A stretch of 24,310 bases of DNA from Collinsella sp. AF25-2LB (GTDB lineage Bacteria > Actinomycetota > Coriobacteriia > Coriobacteriales > Coriobacteriaceae): NCBI RefSeq assembly GCF_003458415.1, contig NZ_QRUF01000024.1, positions 1 through 24,310 of the forward strand, in the 5' to 3' direction. How positions within the stretch are numbered: the stretch's first letter is position 1; each line of letters starts with the position of its first letter. This document shows, piece after piece, positions 22,044 through 24,310 of the stretch. The translations under genes were made by a program, and so were the position numbers. Under the pieces are notes generated by a model. That model was given only the letters and a program-made list of their open reading frames with translations, was not told where the DNA came from and ran no database searches.

Positions 22044-22460
22044 CTACTCGGCCTCTTCGGTATCCTTCGCATCGTCGGGCTCAACGGACTCGACGGGCAC
22101 CGAGGTCACGTTGTCCTCGACCGAATCGACGATGTCGCGCACATGGGCTAGGAAGGCCGTGCGCTCAGGGGCGGTCATAACGCGGACGCGGGCAAGGATG
22201 AGCTCGTCGAGCACGCGCTGGGCCGCAGTCTCGCCCTGTATGCCCAAGCGCTCGGTCAGATCGGAGATGGTGCCACCGGCCTGCTCGAACATGTCGGACA
22301 CGCTGCGGGCGATATCGGGGGTGGCGGTGTCCTTGCGGACCTGCTCGCCTTTGGTGTTAAGGTCGTCGAGGACCTTCTTGCCGCCTTCGACAGCAACGGC
22401 GGCAGCGCCAAAGCCCACGTTAATGGCGCCGTTAACAAGCTGATCGAGTTTCATAACCAT
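22044..22460 (-). CDS. Phasin-like small helical protein
   Basis: A 138-residue acidic, helical protein. The N-terminal segment LDQLVNGAINVGFGAAAVAVEGGKK is amphipathic and Gly/Ala-rich. A long helical region follows, ending in an acidic tail (VEPDDAKDTEEAE). The pattern resembles phasin-family or PhaF-like proteins, which in several Gram-positive bacteria sit beside an AarF gene; I am moderately sure of the family. The start at 22460 was chosen because GGAG is 6 nt upstream; the ATG at 22454 is an alternative. It lies 8 bp upstream of the AarF-type gene, so the two products may act together, perhaps at a membrane or lipid surface. A weak TTGTCG-17-GTACAA pair in the 99-bp gap upstream might be a promoter. 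Confidence 0.7.
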   Translation of the reverse strand: MVMKLDQLVNGAINVGFGAAAVAVEGGKKVLDDLNTKGEQVRKDTATPDIARSVSDMFEQAGGTISDLTERLGIQGETAAQRVLDELILARVRVMTAPERTAFLAHVRDIVDSVEDNVTSVPVESVEPDDAKDTEEAE

Positions 22461-22559
22461 GGTTGTCTCCAATCACAAACAACTGCATTGGCGTTCTTGT
22501 ACCCAAGATTGAGCGAAAGCGACAAAGCGTTTTAGCGCTATTCGATCGACGGGAAATCC

Positions 22560-24083
22560 CTACCTCACGTTGTCGTTCATCGCGAAAGAGTTCTTCATGG
22601 CGCAGCTCGTGGTGTAGAGCACCTTGCCCAGCAGGGCATCGGTCTCCACGCGAACACGCTCGGCAAAGGCCTCGTTGGCGCGTGTAAGCTCGGAAGGCAC
22701 CTCGGCCTCGGGCAGAGCGGCTACGGCAGCGTCGACGTCATGGATCTGCTTGTGGCCCATGCCACCGATCTTCTCCTGATAATCCTCGACCGCGCGGCCG
22801 CACTCATGGAAACGGACGTCGGCCAGGGCACCGATCAGGCGGTTGGCCCAGTAGAAGTTTTCGGACGTCACGCGAGCCTGCGTGTCGGCATAGTACTCGG
22901 GCATGGTCTCGACGTTGGCGTACAGCGGAACCAGCGCGTTAAACGAGTTGGAGCCAAAGGCCATCCACTGCACGGCGCGATAGGCCGGCTGCGCATAGGA
23001 ACGCAGCTGCAACACGGCGAGCTGGCTGTTGCGGTTGATGCCGATGGGGCGATAGGCGCCGCGCGTGGCGGGCGTGCCCTTGCTGCCGTAGCAGTCGTAC
23101 TCCGTGCCCTGGTAGTGGCTCGAAAGCACGTACTTAATGTCCTCGATGGTCACCTTGCGCTCGGGCACGCGGCTCCAAGGGATGTCGTCGCTCTCGGGCG
23201 TGAAGTCGGCGTCGGGGCCATCCCACACGTCGCTGGGGTTGAGGCAGCGCTGCATGTACCAGGCGCGCGGCGTGTTGTAGACATGGTCGCTGTCGCTGTG
23301 CGAGCCAAAGGCCTCGCGCGGGTTAAAGACCACAGCCGGGCCGTCGCCCTCGACGCCCAGCGTCAGGTCCAGATGCCACTCGGCCATCCAGGCGCGCAAG
23401 TCGGCGGAGCACATATGGTCGGCCTGGGCGCCCTCGGCGTCATCCAGGTCAAAGCTGTCGATACCCAGCTGGTTGGGCATGGTCACATAGGCGTCATCGG
23501 GCACACGCTTGGCAATCCAGTGGTGACCACCGATGGTCTCGAGCCACCAGATCTCGTCCACATCACTAAAGGCGATGCCGTTGTTCTCGTAGGTGCCGTA
23601 GCGCTCGAGCAGGTCGCCCAGGATACGGACGCCGTCGCGGGCGGACTTGGCGTAGGGCAGGACCAGGGTCACCATATCCTCCTCGCCCAGGCCACCAGGT
23701 TGCGCCGGCACATAGCCGTCCTCACCCTCGTTGCCCTTGGCGGGCACGTAGTCCACGAGTGGGTCGGCGCCGCGGACGCGCTCGTTGGTGGTGAGCGTCT
23801 CGGTTGCGGACATGCCCACATTGAGCTCGTTGAAACCGGCCTCGGCCCAGATGCCGTGGCCCGGGACAACATCGGGGACGCTCGTGTAGCGCATGGGGTT
23901 ATCGGGCAGTTCAACGGTCAGGTGACTCAGGACGCTCGTGTAGACGCGCGGCTGCTCGTCGGGATGCACCACGCGCATGCGCTTGGGCTCAAACACCCCG
24001 TTGGACGAGTCCTCGTTGCGAGCAACCAACGTCGACCCGTCGTAGCTCGCGTTCTTACCAACCAAAATCGTTGTGCACGGCAT
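22560..24083 (-). CDS. C69 family dipeptidase (PepD-like)
   Basis: An N-terminal-nucleophile hydrolase that cleaves dipeptides. The 507-residue product begins MPCTTILVGKNAS, where Cys3 would become the nucleophile after removal of the first residues. The family block DGSTLVARNEDS follows. Further landmarks are GINEL-like FNELNVGMSATET, the WWLETIGGHHWIAKRVPDD segment and the C-terminal region with FYWANRLIGALAD. Length fits the family (about 470-510), and there is no signal peptide, so it is probably cytoplasmic. The start at 24083 was chosen because AAGGAGG lies 6 nt upstream; the ATG at 24089 abuts that site. It is the first gene of a minus-strand run, 99 bp before the phasin-like gene, with no clear terminator between. 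Confidence 0.92.
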   Translation of the reverse strand: MPCTTILVGKNASYDGSTLVARNEDSSNGVFEPKRMRVVHPDEQPRVYTSVLSHLTVELPDNPMRYTSVPDVVPGHGIWAEAGFNELNVGMSATETLTTNERVRGADPLVDYVPAKGNEGEDGYVPAQPGGLGEEDMVTLVLPYAKSARDGVRILGDLLERYGTYENNGIAFSDVDEIWWLETIGGHHWIAKRVPDDAYVTMPNQLGIDSFDLDDAEGAQADHMCSADLRAWMAEWHLDLTLGVEGDGPAVVFNPREAFGSHSDSDHVYNTPRAWYMQRCLNPSDVWDGPDADFTPESDDIPWSRVPERKVTIEDIKYVLSSHYQGTEYDCYGSKGTPATRGAYRPIGINRNSQLAVLQLRSYAQPAYRAVQWMAFGSNSFNALVPLYANVETMPEYYADTQARVTSENFYWANRLIGALADVRFHECGRAVEDYQEKIGGMGHKQIHDVDAAVAALPEAEVPSELTRANEAFAERVRVETDALLGKVLYTTSCAMKNSFAMNDNVR

Positions 24084-24310
24084 GCGCATCCTCCTTGAGC
24101 GAAGAAATCAAACGATAACAGTGTATCGCTTCGGCGCAGAAAGGGCGAAACCGCGGCGCTGGCAACCCCTGTGGTCAAAAAATGCCAAATATGAGTACTG
24201 TCACCAATTTAGTAACAGCAATTTTGCTACGTATGGGTGTCGAAAGTCTACATTTGTTCAAAAATTAGAGGTGGCGCGCGCAGACGTGGTGTAAGAGCGT
24301 CCCGAGGTCC
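24084..24310. other. AT-rich region upstream of the dipeptidase gene
   Basis: No gene is seen. The stretch 24176-24275 is far richer in A and T than its surroundings. It holds an AGCAA-TT-TTGCT hairpin near 24217-24228 and runs of A/T (for example TTTTTTGACC on the minus strand). Promoter boxes for the dipeptidase gene are not clear; GATACA near 24122 on the minus strand with a weak TTTCGC 17 bp upstream is the best pair. Confidence 0.35.

Noticed and set aside
1133..24089. Paired in-frame ATGs at several starts (1133/1139, 5153-5155/5149, 22460/22454, 24089/24083)
   Set aside because: In most cases the outer ATG merely overlaps or abuts the ribosome binding site. This is a chance effect of GGAG...ATG sequences, not a regulatory device.
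1..24310. CRISPR arrays, tRNA/rRNA genes, integrases, attachment sites
   Set aside because: No regularly spaced identical repeats, no cloverleaf-like sequence with CCA-type end, and no recombinase or transposase protein was found on reading both strands.

Overview
The window comes from a GC-rich, gene-dense bacterial chromosome. The gene set suggests a gut Coriobacteriia member, most likely Collinsella: a class III fructose-1,6-bisphosphatase, a C69 dipeptidase, an AarF/phasin-like pair, DegV, tandem GtrA proteins, and long Ser/Lys/Asp-rich surface proteins carrying DUF4430 (transcobalamin-like) domains. The species call is inference, since no rRNA or marker gene is present. I see no tRNA, rRNA, CRISPR array, transposase or phage gene.

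Layout. 44-844 (-) is a short-chain dehydrogenase. 1139-2902 (+) is an unrecognised acidic, coiled-coil, tail-anchored membrane protein. 2903-3291 is a non-coding island between converging genes, with a 19-bp inverted repeat, a tandem REP-like repeat, a long imperfect hairpin and a 13-bp hairpin that touches the queA stop codon. 3292-5726 (-) is a DUF3267 membrane protein, queH and queA, supplying the last two steps of queuosine formation on tRNA. 5859-9172 (+) is a divergent methionyl-tRNA-synthetase-like protein and an RsmB/Nop2-type RNA m5C methyltransferase. 9197-9367 (-) encodes a 56-residue single-span membrane protein. 9559-10650 (+) is a TIM-barrel protein of unknown role, ending in a clear terminator. 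10732-11622 (-) is DegV. 11943-14960 (+) is fbp followed by two GtrA paralogs, closed by a strong terminator.

The most interesting part is 15120-20194 (-). A promoter overlapping the upstream terminator drives a leader with a full cobalamin riboswitch aptamer. It is followed by a 1296-residue surface protein (signal peptide, four DUF4430 domains, PQQ-like beta-propeller, InlB-type repeat, Lys/Ser/Asp stalk, C-terminal membrane anchor) and, about 10 bp later, by a second membrane-anchored protein with one C-terminal DUF4430 domain on a similar stalk. Together these look like a vitamin B12-repressed cell-surface cobalamin capture system. It combines a fold used by animal intrinsic factor/transcobalamin with a propeller, the fold class used by Bacteroides BtuG. 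No B12 transporter lies in the window.

20272-24083 (-) holds a C69 dipeptidase, a phasin-like protein and an AarF/UbiB-type kinase. The last two are separated by 8 bp and are probably co-translated. 24084-24310 is an AT-rich upstream region without a gene.
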